Shown piece by piece: positions 29,433 to 40,704 of a stretch of DNA of 64,000 nt. Numbering within the stretch: the first letter of the stretch is position 1; every line of letters begins with the position of its first letter. The DNA comes from Microglena sp. YARC (Eukaryota > Chlorophyta > Chlorophyceae > Chlamydomonadales > Chlamydomonadaceae). Location: the NCBI GenBank assembly GCA_022414725.1, contig CM039464.1:37690372-37754371 (forward strand), read 5' to 3'. The notes beneath the pieces are model-generated. The model worked only from the letters and a program-made list of their open reading frames with translations, made no database searches and was not told the origin of the DNA. The position numbers and the translations under genes are program-made.

Positions 29433-30466
29433 ATCTCCAATGGTGCCTAATCCCCAAAACGCCCTAATTCGGGACAAGAGTGTTAGACAGAGTCCCCAAA
29501 ATGCTCGGAATCGAATTCTGAGTAGATAGCGTTTCTCATCAGTGATGCAGCTAGACGCGCAGCTATTTTTTGTTCCGATGGGCATTCGGTCGCGAGCAGC
29601 CCAGGCCGGCAAACAGTTGGCAGTACACGAGATGTACAAAATATTTTGGGACAAATCCAATCCGCGTCAAATACAAGGTCGCGCGAGATATCGCGAATCA
29701 AGTTTCCGCGGGACGAAAGGCATATCTAGCCCCTACCGCAAGGTCGGAGGCTGCGCTTCAGCCTCGGCGTCTGAGTGAACTGCAATAGCAATTCCATCTG
29801 CCATTTCGGCCGATACCAGCGTTCCACCTGCCAGTTCGGTCTATACCTGAAAATTTCCAAATCAAAATCTAACTTTAGATGTGGATGTTTGATGAGAAAA
29901 GAAAAGAAAATGTTTTTTTAATATTTTTTGAATTTGGGATTTGAAATTTGAAATTTGAAATTTCAAATTGTTTCGAACAGTGATTTCGTTCCCTTCGCTG
30001 AAAAGGCGAAGATACAAAACGATGCAGTTGCGGCTGTGCAGCTTGTAACATAATTAGGGACTCCTAAATTGGCCCAAAATGTGCAAATACTCAGTGATTT
30101 TTGGCTTTGTACAGCCCGTACTGCCTGCACAGTATCTTCCACAACCTGCTGTGACAATGACTTGAAAGGGAAGATGTGAAAAACAGGCCTGCCTAATTCA
30201 ATTTTCAAAAAAATAAAAATTGACTGCGTTTGGCTCTGTTCCACATTTGTGTAAAATCTGTCCTGAATTAGGGACCCCCATAGTGAAGAAAAAAAGGGTT
30301 TACTTCATCTGGTTCACAAACCCTGAGCATACCCAAATCCAAGTATTTATATGTTGAGGTGATGAGGTTAAGCAACTTTGTAGCATTTTTTTGTTTTCAC
30401 TGGACTGGAGTCATGGGTCAAAACCGTCTGTCCCAAAAGGCCAATAATTAGGCACCATTGGAGATA
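29433..30466. mobile_element. 1.0-kb inverted-repeat element, TA target
   Basis: Perfect 20-bp inverted ends (TATCTCCAATGGTGCCTAAT at 29433 and its complement near 30447-30466). TA flanks suggest a Tc1/mariner-like target. The inside has no convincing transposase; a 78-codon ORF (29542-29778) and a tttgaaa microsatellite (29935-29970) are the only structures. Confidence 0.75.
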
Positions 30467-30570
30467 TATGATTTATGATTTATTATTATTATTATTATTT
30501 TATTACATTATTATATTTTAAGTATTATTTCTTTGAAGATTGTGGTGATGGCAATGAGGGATGACTAGGG

Positions 30571-30793
30571 CAGTGTGTTTTATTTCAGATTTCTGTAGTT
30601 CAGGTTGAGTAGCTACTTGGGCTACTCAACCCAGATTTCAGGATAGTTGCGTAGCCATCGCATGGCGGAGCGCCAAGCGCGGAGCCTGGGGGTGTCGGGG
30701 GGCAGCGCGTCCCGATATCGAGGGGTCCGGGGGGTGAAGCATTCTACGAAATGGCGACGGAATGGCAACGCGTCGTCGAAAAAAGAAACACTG
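30571..30793. mobile_element. hAT-like MITE family A, copy 4
   Basis: 223 bp, CAGTGTGTTTTATTTC to GAAAAAAGAAACACTG, perfect 8-bp target duplication GACTAGGG at 30563 and 30794. Confidence 0.95.
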
Positions 30794-30838
30794 GACTAGG
30801 GAGCTGCACTAGTGAATGCATTTTATCAGGGAGCTATA

Positions 30839-31032
30839 CAAGGGTACTACAAAGTGCGTGCGGCAGCGCGATTTTGCGCACGCTTTTTGAGCCTCACTGC
30901 TCGTTTTGCGCAGTTTTTTAACCCCCTGTGGGCGCAGCGCACTGTTTTTGTGCTTTTTGCACTACAAATCGCTGACTAATTTGACGTTTGTGCGCCTGAA
31001 GCGCTGACTAATTTGATAAATGTAGTACCCTG
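30839..31032. mobile_element. hAT-like MITE family B, copy 3
   Basis: About 193 bp, starting (C)AAGGGTACTAC and ending GTAGTACCCTG, imperfect target duplication AGCTATAC / AGCTGCAC. The adjoining word 'gagctgcact' occurs on both sides. Confidence 0.82.
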
Positions 31033-31244
31033 AGCTGCACTAATGAATGGGCAACGTGTATGGGCAACTGAAAGTAGTGAATAGGCAACTGAAAGTACAT
31101 GGGTTTGGCGCTGTCCCCCAACGCCTCTGGGCTCCATGCATCACGCTCCGCAATGCGATGGCTTCGAAAGAATCTTGGAATCAGGCTAGAGTAGCCCAAG
31201 TAGCTACTCGACCTGGCCTTCATAACTGTGAGATGAAAAAAGAT

Positions 31245-31447
31245 TGATTGAAGCATCGCCTGCGACGCTAAAAATGGCGGAGAGTGATCGCGAGGGATCA
31301 ACAGGTGGCAACGGAAGCGAGTTAGTAACGAGACCGTTGGCTGACGTGTCGGGCTTCATCGCAGTCAGACGGATGGATGGATGGATGGTCGAACGGACAA
31401 ATGGGTAACACTGGGGGCTCCCGCTTCCCAGAAGGGGGGGCTCCGCC
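31245..31447 (-). repeat. Dispersed repeat family G, copy 3
   Basis: Reverse-strand copy of 3361-3570: 'ggcaacggaagcgag', 'ctgacgtgtcgggcttcatc', a ggat microsatellite and terminal 'gggggggctccgcc'. Confidence 0.75.
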
Positions 31448-31554
31448 AAAAAGATTGATTGAAGCAGTAAAGGAAAGATGCGTAGCACTCAACTGCTGAA
31501 TGAAAGGTGCTGTTTCTGCTGAATGAAAGATGTGTTTCTGAAAGCTAATGATTG

Positions 31555-32137
31555 AAAGACATGCCACACCCATCATTGATCCCAATCCACCCCCACCCAT
31601 CGACCCTCATCGGCCACCCACCCATGGACCCCCATCGAACACCCTCCCATCGACCCTCACTGACCACCCATCATTGATCCCAATCGACCCCCACCCATCG
31701 ACCCTCATCGGCCACCCACCCATGGACCCCCGTCATTGACCCCCACCCACCCACCCATGGACCCCTGACCACCCACCCATGACCCCCGTCTACCACCCAC
31801 CCATGGACCCCCGTCATTGAACCCCACCCACCCACCCACCCATGGACCCCGTCATTGACCACCCCCACACACACCCATCCACCCACCTACCCATGGACCC
31901 CTGACCACCCACCCATGGACCCCCGTCATTGAACCCCACCCACCCACCCACCCACCCAAGGACCCCCGACCACCCACCCATGGACCCCCCGTCCTTGACC
32001 TCCACCCACCCACCCAAGGACCCCCTACCACCCACCCATGAACCCATGGACCCCTGGCCACCCACCCATGACACCCACCCACCCACCCACCCACCCATGG
32101 ACCCCCGTCCTTGACCCCCACCCACCCACCCATCAGG
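31555..32137. repeat. CCCACCCATGGACCCCCGTC minisatellite
   Basis: Irregular units of about 25-60 bp with words 'cacccacccatggaccccc' and 'gtcattgaccccc'. It merges into the CCCA spacers of the next echo array. Nothing else seen. Confidence 0.9.
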
Positions 32138-34346
32138 TATATCCTCTCAATCTTGACTCGGTTGGGGATAAGCTGGCGACTAGGCATGGGATGAAGTTCA
32201 CCGTAGGGAACCCTCAATCTTGGCTCACCCTCAACTTGGGACGTCAGCCGCTGCCCCTGCATTCCTTGGCCAGCCTCCTGACATCAGCCAAGGTTTCAGT
32301 ATGGTCATCGACCCCTACCCACCCACCCACTTACCCACCAGGTCCATCCTCTCAATCTTGGCTCACCCTCGAGCTCGGAACTCGGGACATCACCCGCTGC
32401 CCCTGCATTCCTTGGCCAGCCTCCTGACATTAGTCAAGGATTCAGCATGATCATCAACCCCCACCCACCCACCCACCCACCCACCCACCAGGTCCATCCT
32501 CTCAATCTTGACTCACCCTCGAGCTCGGAACTTGGGATATCACCCGCTGCCCCAGCATTCCTTGGCCAGCCTCCTGACCTCAGCCAAGGACCCCCATCCT
32601 TGACTAACACCCACCCACGCACCCATGGACCCCCAACCTTGACCCCCATCACCCACCCACCCACCCACCTACCTACCTACCTACCTACCTACCTACCTAC
32701 CTACCTACCTACCCGTCAGGTCCATCCTCTCAATCTTGGCTCACCCTCAACTTGGGATGTCACTCGCTGCCCCTGCATTCCTTGGCCAGCCTCCTGACAT
32801 CATCCAAGGACCCCCATCCTTGACCCCCACTCACCCCCCCACCCATGGACCCCCATCCTTGACCAACACCCACCCACGCACCCATGGACCCCCAACCTTG
32901 ACCCCCATCACCCACCCACCCACCCACCCACCTACCTACCTACCTACCTACCTACCCGTCAGGTCCATCCTCTCAATCTTGGCTCACCTTCAACTTGGGA
33001 TATCACCCGCTGCCCCTGCATTCCTTGGCCAGCCTCCTGACATCAGCCAAGGACCCCCATCCTTGACCCCCATCAACCACCCACCCACCCACCTACCTAC
33101 CTACCTACCTACCTACCTACCTACCTACCTACCTACCTACCCGTCAGGTCCATCCTCTCAATCTTGGCTCACCCTCAACTTGGGATGTCACTCGCTGCCC
33201 CTGCATTCCTTGGCCAGCCTCCTGACATCAGCCAAGGACCCCCATCCTTGACCCCCACTCACCCCCCCACCCATGGACCCCCATCCTTGACCAACACCCA
33301 CCCACCCACCCATGGACCCCCAACCTTGACCCCCATCAACCACCCACCCACCCACCCACCTACCTACCTACCCATCGGGTCCATCCTCTCAATCTTGACT
33401 CACTCTCAAGCTTGGCTCACCCTCAACTTGGGATGTCACCCACTGCCCCTGCATTCCTTGGCCAGCCTCCTGACATCAGCCAAGGACCCCCATCCTTGAC
33501 CCCCACTCACCCCCCCCACCCATGGACCCCCATCCTTGACCCCCATCAACCACCCACCCACCCACCCACCCACCTACCTATCTACCTATCAGGTCCATCC
33601 TCTTAATCTTGGCTCACCCTCAATCTTGGCTCACCCTCAATTTGGGATGTCACCCGCTGCCCCAGCATTCCTTGGCAAGCCTTCTGACATCAGCCAAGGT
33701 TTCAGTCTGGTCATCAACCCCCACCCACCCACCCACTTACCCACCAGGTCTATCCTCTCGATTTTGACTCACCCTCAAGCTCGGAACTTGGGATGTCACC
33801 CGCTGCCCCAGCATTACTTGGCCAGCCTCCTGACATCAGCCAAGGTTTCAGTCTGGTCATCAACCCCCACCCACCCACCCACCCACCCACCCATCAGGTC
33901 CATCCTCTCAATCTTGACTCACCCTCGAGCTCCGAACCTGGGACGTCACCCGCTACCCCAGCATTCCTTGGCCAGCCTCCTGACATCAGCCAAGGTTTCA
34001 GTCTGGTCATCAACCCCCACCCACCCACCCACCCACCCACCCATCAGGTCCATCCTCTCAATCTTGACTCACCCTCGAGCTCCGAACCTGGACGTCACCC
34101 GCTACCCCAGCATTCCTTGGCCAGCCTCCTGACATCAGCCAAGGTTTCAGTCTGGTCATCAACCCCCACCCACCCACCCACCCACCCACCCACCAGGTCC
34201 ATCCTCTCAATCTTGACTCACCCTCAAGCTCGGAACTTGGGATGTCACCCGCTGCCCCAGCATTCCTTGGCCAGCCTCCTGACATCAGCCAAGGTTTCAG
34301 TCTGGTCATCAACCCCCACCCACCCACCCACCCACCCACCCATCAG
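32138..34346 (+). repeat. Echo array of the 5' edge of the repeat-protein exon (12 copies)
   Basis: Acceptor cag plus 'gtccatcctctcaatcttg' recurs near 32138, 32341, 32491, 32719, 32961, 33147, 33379, 33591, 33749, 33897, 34046 and 34196 before the real exon at 34347. Each copy carries about 95 bp of exon (VHPLNLDS...AFLGQPPD.SQG), then a spacer of CCCA, CTAC or 'ggtttcagtctggtcatc' sequence. Most keep both the AG and a potential AAG|gt donor. The first copy (32138-32240) is more divergent and longer, and could itself be an exon. Confidence 0.94.
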
Positions 34347-35344
34347 GTCCATCCTCTCAATCTTGACTCACCCTCAAGCTCGGAACTTGGGACGTCACCC
34401 GCAACCCCTGCATTCCTTGGCCAGCCTCCTGACCTCAGCCAAGGCTTTCTAGACAGGCTGTCCGGAGCGTCAGCAACCCCAATCATGGGGCAAGCCTTCA
34501 GCATGATCATCGACCTCCAGGCCTTACTGGCAGCTGGAGGCATGGCATCCGCTGGATCATCATCAGCACCAGAACTTGAGTTTCCACGGGTCGAGGAGGA
34601 AGAGACAGCGATCAAGCTGTTGGGAAGCTTGTGCACCCCGGCCTATGATCCAGAGCTGATAATAACTGACACGGTCCACATGCTGATCTTTCTCGGCATG
34701 ATTAAGAGACACGGGAACAATCGGATCTCATGGGTGTCCAAGTTTCCCGCACACGTATCCACGCCTCCTATGGGCGCTGCAGACAAATTTCCCGTCCACA
34801 TATCCACACTAAGGGGTGTGAACGCTCTCGACAAGTTTCCCGCCAAAGTATCCACGCCTCCTATGGGCGCTCTCGACAAGTGCCCCCCCCATGTATCCAC
34901 GCCTCCTATGGGCGCTCTCGACAAGTGCCCCCCCCATGTATCCACGCCTCCTATGGGCTCTCTTGATATGTTACCCGCCCACGTATCCACACCACCTACG
35001 AGTGCTCTTGCCAAGTTTCCCGTCCATGTATCCACACCTCCTGTGGGCGCTCTTGAAATGTTACCCGCCCACGTATCCACACCACCTACGAGCGCTCTCG
35101 CCAAGTTTCCCGTCCATGTATCCACATCTCCTATGAAGAGCATGAGCGCTCTCGACAAGTTTCCCGCCAATGAATCTACACCTCCTATGGGCACTCTCAA
35201 CAACACCTTGACAACACCTCCAATAAGAGCTATCGTCACGGTGGCCAACCGCTTTGGGGGGATCCTACAAGCAATGTATGCAATTGAAAACCTTGCCCTA
35301 CAAGTCCAGCAGCCCGTGAGGGAAGCCCAGGCAACTCTTGCATG
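34347..35344 (+). CDS. Repeat-protein gene, penultimate exon
   Basis: Acceptor ccatcag|GTCC, donor TTGCATG|gtgaga. Open for 998 bp in one frame; the competing frame that reads SILSILTHP stops at 34452. It is the only copy in the array that continues past the AFLGQPPD segment into unique coding sequence. Confidence 0.68.
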
Positions 35345-37027
35345 GTGAGATTGAGGGTTTAGGGTTAAGTGTTTAGGGTTTAGCCCATGCAACTCTTGCA
35401 TGGTGAGATTCAGGGTTTAGGGTTAAGCATTTAGGGTTTAGCCCAGGCAACTCTTGCATGGTGAGATTGAGGGTTTGCATGGTGAGATTGAGGGTTTGCA
35501 TGGTGAGATTGAGGGTTTAGGGTTAAGTGTTTAGGGTTTAGCCCATGCAACTCTTGCATGGTGAGATTGAGGGTTTAGGGTTAAGTGTTTAGGGTTTAGC
35601 CCAGGCAACTCTTGCATGGTGAGATTGAGGGTCTAGGGTTAAGCGTTTAGGGTTTAGCCCATGCAACTCTTGCATGGTGAGATTGAGGGTTTAGGGTTAA
35701 GCGTTTAGGGTTTAGCCCATGCAACTCTTGCATGGTGAGATTGAGGGTTTAGGGTTAAGCGTTTAGGGTTTAGCCCAGGCAACTCTTGCATGGTGAGATT
35801 GAGGGTTTAGGGTTAAGCGTTTAGCGTTTAGCCCATGCAACTCTTGTACTGTATGATTGGATTGCGTGCTCAGGGTTTAGGGTTTAGCCCATACAACTCT
35901 TGCATGGTAAGATTGGATTCAGTATTCAGGGTTTAGGGTTTAGCCCATACAACTCTTGCATGGTAAGATCGGATTCAGTGTTCAGGGTTTAGGGTTTAGC
36001 CCATACAACTCTTACATGGTGAGATTGGATTCAGTATTTAGGGTGGAGGGTTTAGCCCATACAAGTACACACGCACAAGCACATACATACACACACTCAC
36101 AAGCACATACATACACACACTCACAAGCACACACACATACACACACGCACACACACACCACACACACAAACCAAAAGCCCTCTAACCTGCCAACCTACCT
36201 TTCCATGTAGTGCCAAAGATGGATGGGACACATACACACATACACACATACACACACGCACAAGCATACACACACAACACACACACACCAAAATCCCTCT
36301 AACCTGCCTACCTACCTCTCCATGTAGTGCCCAAGATGGATGGGACATGTACACACATACACACATACACACACGCACAAGCATACACACACACACCAAA
36401 AGCCCTATAGCCTGCCTACCTACTACTACTTGTAGTGCCCAAGATGGATGGGACATGCACACACATACACACATGCACACACGCACAGGCATACACACAC
36501 AAGCATACACACACCACACACACACACACCAAAAGCCCTCTAACCTGCCTTCCTACTTCTCCTTGTAGTGCCCAAGATGGATGGAACATGTACACACATA
36601 CACACACGCACAAGCATACACACACACAGCACACACACACCAAAAGCCCTCTAATCTGCCTACCTACTACTCCTTGTAGTGCCAAAGATGGATGAGACAT
36701 GTGCACACGTACACACATACACACACGCACAAGCATACACACACAAAGACACACACACCAAAAGCCCTATAACCTGCCTACCTACTTCTCCTTGTAGTGC
36801 CCAAGATGGATGGGGCATGTACACATACATACACGCACAAGCATACACACACACAACACACACACACCAAAAGCCCTCTAACCTGCCTACCTACCTCTCC
36901 ATGTAGTGCCCAAGATGGATGGGGCATGTACTCAAGTGAGGCATGGGTTGCCCTTCACCTCAATGGGCGATTAGTGGACGACGGGCAGACCAGCTACATA
37001 ACGAACAATGGGGGTAGACTCATCTAG
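34347..37027 (+). CDS. Repeat-containing protein of unknown function, 3' part (2 exons)
   Basis: Exons 34347..35344 and 36907..37027, joined TG|T to keep frame (332 codons plus 2 bases, then 40 codons and TAG). After VHPLNLDSPSSSEL the product has a hydrophobic patch (MIIDLQALLAAGG), an acidic stretch (VEEEETAIKLLG), then ten tandem units of about 15 residues (consensus ALDKFPxHVSTPPMG), a mixed region (AIVTVANRFGGILQAMYAIE) and a terminal segment AQDGWGMYSSEAWVALHLNG. No family recognised. The 5' exons were not found. Confidence 0.6.
34733..35205 (+). repeat. In-frame coding repeat, ten 15-residue units
   Basis: 45-bp units encoding LDKFPAHVSTPPMGA-like peptides. Length changes between units are multiples of three and no unit contains a stop, which supports selection for coding rather than a non-coding minisatellite. 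Confidence 0.85.
35345..36058 (+). repeat. Echo array of the penultimate exon's 3' edge with TTTAGGG spacers
   Basis: About 12 units of roughly 58 bp: exon end 'gcaactcttgcatg' plus donor gtgaga, then 'ttgagggtttagggttaag' and 'gtttagggtttagccca'. The last four units mutate the donor to gtaaga and the spacer to 'ggattcagt'. The spacer is mostly plant-type telomere repeat. Confidence 0.95.
36059..36906 (+). repeat. Echo array of the last exon's 5' edge with CA spacers
   Basis: Six copies (near 36210, 36326, 36435, 36568, 36678, 36796) of a pyrimidine tract ('ctaacctgcctacctac'), tag acceptor and TGCCCAAGATGGATGG, separated by 50-90 bp of cacacata repeats. Each has an intact AG. Confidence 0.95.
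36907..37027 (+). CDS. Repeat-protein gene, last exon
   Basis: Acceptor ccatgtag|TGCCCAAG; the spliced Cys codon is followed by AQDGWGMYSSEAWVALHLNG ... NNGGRLI and TAG. Six truncated copies of its first 20-30 bases precede it. A MITE is inserted at the stop codon. Confidence 0.65.
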
Positions 37028-37029
37028 GC

Positions 37030-37232
37030 CACTGTTTCATTTTTGGGCTATGCGTAGCAGCTTCTGGGAAGCTCCCTTAACCCGCCCTTGGAACAAACCT
37101 GAAGCTAGCTAAAGCGTCTGGAAGCTGCTGTGGCAGGCATTCTCGTAAAGCTAAAAGCTTGGGGCTTGACCCAATGGGTAGCTAATAAAGCTGGATGGAA
37201 GCTGCTATGCGTAGCCCCCAAAAGAAACACCG
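37030..37232. mobile_element. MITE family H, copy 1, at a stop codon
   Basis: 203 bp, CACTGTTTC to GAAACACCG, with inner inverted repeats GGGCTATGCGTAGCAGCTTC against its near-complement. Imperfect target duplication ATCTAGGC / ATCTAGAA, which contains the TAG stop of the upstream gene. The ends resemble family A, so probably hAT-like. Relatives at 46478-46608 and 48820-49005. Confidence 0.8.
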
Positions 37233-37264
37233 ATCTAGAATTGCCTACAAGATAAGAAGGAGTG

Positions 37265-37450
37265 TTCTATCGCATTCCTGCAGTACATCCTATCGCTTTC
37301 CTGCGGTACATCCTATCGCTTTCCGGCGGTTAATCCTATCGCATTCCTGCAGTACATCCTATCGCATTCCTGCGGTGCATCCTATCGCATTCTTGCAGTA
37401 TATCCTATCGCTTTCCTGCGGTACATCCTATCGCATTCCTGCGGTACATC
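37265..37450 (+). repeat. 24-bp minisatellite (catcctatcgcattcctgcggta)
   Basis: About eight units. Nothing else is visible in 37233-37490. Confidence 0.9.
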
Positions 37451-37487
37451 ATCAAATTTGTGTGGTACATTAAAGACCATTGGACAA

Positions 37488-38000
37488 GCTTGAGCGTTGG
37501 CTATCCAACAGCATGCCTAACTAGGCAGTCGACCCTTCATCTGTGATGGCAGCTTGAGCGTTGGTGCCTAACTAGGCAGTCGACCCTTCATCTGTGATGG
37601 CAGCTTGAGCTTTGGTGCCTAACTAGGCAGTCGACCCTTCATCTGTGATGGCAGCTTGAGCGTTGGTGCCTAACTAGGCAGTCGACCCTTCATCTGTGAT
37701 GGCAGCTTGAGCGTTGGTGCCTAACTAGGCAGTCGACCCTTCATCTGCGATGGCAGCTTGAGCGTTGGTGCCTAACTAGGCAGTTGACCCTTCATCTGCC
37801 TAGTTGGTGCCAAACTAGGCAGACTAACAAGTCGACCCTTCATCTGCCTAATTGGTGCCTAACTAGACAGTCAACCCTTCAGCTGCCTAATTGGTGCCTA
37901 AGTAGGCAGACTTTCTAGTAGACCCTTCATCTGCCTAGTTGGTGCCTAACTAGGCAGTCGTTGGCTATCCAACAGCATGCCTAACTAGGCAGTTGACCCT
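37488..38000 (+). repeat. 51-bp minisatellite (gcctaactaggcagtcgacc)
   Basis: About ten units with 'ttcatctgtgatggcagctt' and 'gagcgttggtgcctaactag', degenerating to the right. A family F MITE is inserted in its last unit. Confidence 0.92.
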
Positions 38001-38007
38001 TCATCTA

Positions 38008-38157
38008 CAGGGAACGGCAATATGATATCATATGATGCCGACAGTCTGGCTAGGGTAAAGTTACCATTTATATACAATATCATATGATGCAATTTGTATG
38101 ATATCATATGATATCACCCTGATATTTGGTCAGTATCATATGATTTGCCGATCCCTA
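38008..38157. mobile_element. hAT-like MITE family F, copy 4
   Basis: 150 bp, CAGGGAACGGCAATATG to TTTGCCGATCCCTA, target duplication TTCATCTA / TTCATCTG (part of the host minisatellite unit). Confidence 0.9.
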
Positions 38158-38365
38158 TTCATCTGTGATGGTGAGGATCCAGAGAGTCCTGTGACTGGAC
38201 AACAAACTTGTGTGATTGTTTGGCAGGTGTATGTGTGTGTGTGTGTGTGTATGTGTGTGTATGTCTGAATGTATGTTTGTGTATGTGTGTATGTGTTTCT
38301 TGTTGGGGACTACTGGGCAGCCGTAGCACCATATGTGCTTCACTAGTAATCCGTTTGATCCCCGT

Positions 38366-38574
38366 TCTGGCGAATGGCTAAATGGTTGAGCCCTTAAAAA
38401 AGAACGAAGAAGTTGCAGGGTTTGAATCCCCACAGGTGAAATTTAGTGTTTGCAGTCGCTGTCAACTGCCATGGTAGCTTTGTCCAGGTAAATTCGCAGC
38501 CCGTTCCCTACCGCAGTAAGACGGGGCTCCCTTAATACCACGCCCCACCAGGCGTTATCATTAATTTATGTGCT
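38366..38574 (+). mobile_element. tRNA-derived SINE, family 1, copy 2
   Basis: Head with A-box-like TGGCTAAATGGTTGAGC and B box GGGTTTGAATCCCC. Body as in the 11410 copy, ending ggcgttatcattaatt. A tgtgta microsatellite (38225-38300) precedes it. Confidence 0.85.
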
Positions 38575-38844
38575 TCACTAGTAACATGGAAACGAACCAT
38601 CACTGGTGAAACATGGAAGACAGGGTTTAATTAAGCTAGATCTGAGCGTTTGTGGGCTAAATCAGGGTTATATCTAACCGTTTGTGGTCTAAATCAAACC
38701 CCTTATTCCATGCTTAACCGCTTGTGGTCTGATTCCATATTAGTAGTGCTTGGTAGCATGGCAGAGGGGATCAGCTTCTCACGACCATACTACCCCAAGG
38801 GGTAAGACCCGCCTACCTCCTTTTTTTCTTTTTTTAGTTGTGAT

Positions 38845-39110
38845 AGGTATTCACCCCAGGAGGTGGGTCTCCCTACACAAACCAGCGGCACAGAGGATTC
38901 AGTTCGAATGGCATTGCCCCTTCTACAATAAAGTAGGCGTACTTAGGGCTTGGGATGGAGTGTGCCTGAAAGGTGCCTTCTATAAGTAGTCCCGTAGTCC
39001 CGCACGCGCCGCCGTGGTTTAGTGCTTTTCATGTTAGAGGGAGTTAGAGATACCGACCCTCGACCAAATGAACATTTACCACTACCCCAATTGACCACGG
39101 CAGACTACCT
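38845..39110 (+). repeat. Dispersed repeat family E, copy 4
   Basis: 'accccaggaggtgggtctcc', 'accagcggcacagaggattc', then an inserted stretch (38945-39035) before 'ccgaccctcgaccaaatgaa'. Confidence 0.72.
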
Positions 39111-39195
39111 CCTGACTTGAACTCAAAGTGTCGCAATCTTTTCAAAACGAAAATGCTTGTTTTTCATTTCGTTTTTTGTTGCGGGCACTCTGCAG

Positions 39196-39371
39196 CCACC
39201 GCACAGTCCCAGGTTGAGGCTTTGGTCGCCACTTGTGGCTACCAAAATGGCCTCAAGATTTATAGGAAAAAAGACACTGTCTTGGCTTATGTTAACCCAC
39301 AGCCTCCAAGTCCCCCCATGCGATACCCACGGAAAACCAGGGGTCACACTAAACTTCACCATCGTAGCTAG
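39196..39371 (+). CDS. Possible exon, unknown product
   Basis: A pyrimidine-rich tract and ctgcag precede an open frame reading ATAQSQVEALVATCGYQNGL then KIYRKKDTVLAYVNPQPPSP. It ends at TAG 39371 or splices earlier near AGG|ggt. Composition is protein-like and unlike the flanking satellites, but no partner exons or family were found. Confidence 0.28.
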
Positions 39372-39394
39372 CGGGCGCATAACCAAACTTCACA

Positions 39395-39995
39395 GTTGTG
39401 CGGTACCCTATAGTTGGTTGGATTGGTAGGAATCTGGCGGTACCCTATATTTGCGGATATATTTGGATCTGGCGGTACCCTGTATTTGGATCTGGCGGTA
39501 CCCTATATTTAGATCTGGCTGTACCCTATATTTGGATCTGGCGGATTCCCTATATTTGCGGATATATTTGGATCTGGCGGTACCCTATATTGGGATCTGG
39601 CGGATTCCCTATATTTGCGGATATATTTGGATCTGGTGGTACCCTATATTTGGATCTGGCGGATTCCCTATATTTGCGGATATATTTGGATCTGGCGGTA
39701 CCCTATATTTGGATCTGGCGGATTCCCTATATTTGCGGATATATTTGGATATGGCGGTACCCTATATTTGGATCTGGCGGATTCCCTATATTTGCGGATA
39801 TATTTGGATCTGGCGGATTCCCTATATTTGCGGATATATTTGGATCTGGCGGTACCCTATATTTGGATTTGGCGGATTCCCTATATTTGCGGATATACTT
39901 GGATCTGGCAGTACCCTATACTTGGATCTGGCGGATTCCCTATATTTGCGGGTATATTTGGATCTGGCGGTACCCTATATTTGGTTGGATTGGTA
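39395..39995 (+). repeat. GGATCTGGCGGATTCCCTATATTTGC minisatellite
   Basis: About 14 units of 36 or 24 bp alternating 'ggcggtaccctatatt' and 'ggcggattccctatatttgc', bounded on both sides by 'ttggttggattggtagga'. Open in all plus frames. Confidence 0.93.
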
Positions 39996-40324
39996 GGATT
40001 GTTACTTGATTTATCTGCCAATAAACCCAAACCCTAAACCTAAACCTGGGCTGCTCACCGCCTGCCAATTCCAAGCGCTGTGTACCTGATTTAGAGATTC
40101 TTGGGTACCCCATGTTTGGCATCTAGGTGTCTTTGAAGGTTGGCCTCTTTGCAAGCAAACGGGCTGGCTCCCTCAACCTCACGAATCGTAAGAATCTCCT
40201 TCTGAGGAACGGGAGTCACGTTTTGTTTTGGGCGGCCCCCAGTCATGTTTGGTTTGGTTTGGTTTCTTTTGGTTTGATTTGTTTGTCATGTTGGCATGTT
40301 GCATGTCTGACGAGTTAGCTGTCG

Positions 40325-40500
40325 GTACGACACCCTGGTCCTTACTGGCCCCTGCCCCAGCAGTAAGCCCTGGCACAAGCTTTGGCACAAGATAAACATC
40401 GTGTGTGGTTTGAATGTATTGACCAAGCCTTACTGGTCCCTGCCCCAGCAGTAAGCCCTGGCACAAGCTCTGGCACAAGATAAACATCGTGTGTGGTTTG
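40325..40500 (+). repeat. Two-unit tandem repeat of about 100 bp
   Basis: 'ctgccccagcagtaagccct', 'ggcacaagataaacatcgtg' repeated twice, followed by gaaatt microsatellite. Confidence 0.85.
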
Positions 40501-40704
40501 AAATTGAAATTGAAATTGTTACATCCGTGTAATACATTCACTCACAGGACGTTAAGGTGTGTTTTTAATGTATTGATGAAGCCATACTGAACTTTGAAAC
40601 ACACAAATATATATATATATATATAACGTTTACATTTTTACTGCTAAATATTTGTTTACTGCCGAGGACGGTGAGCAGCCAGATTGCTGGCTGGAGCCAT
40701 GTAA

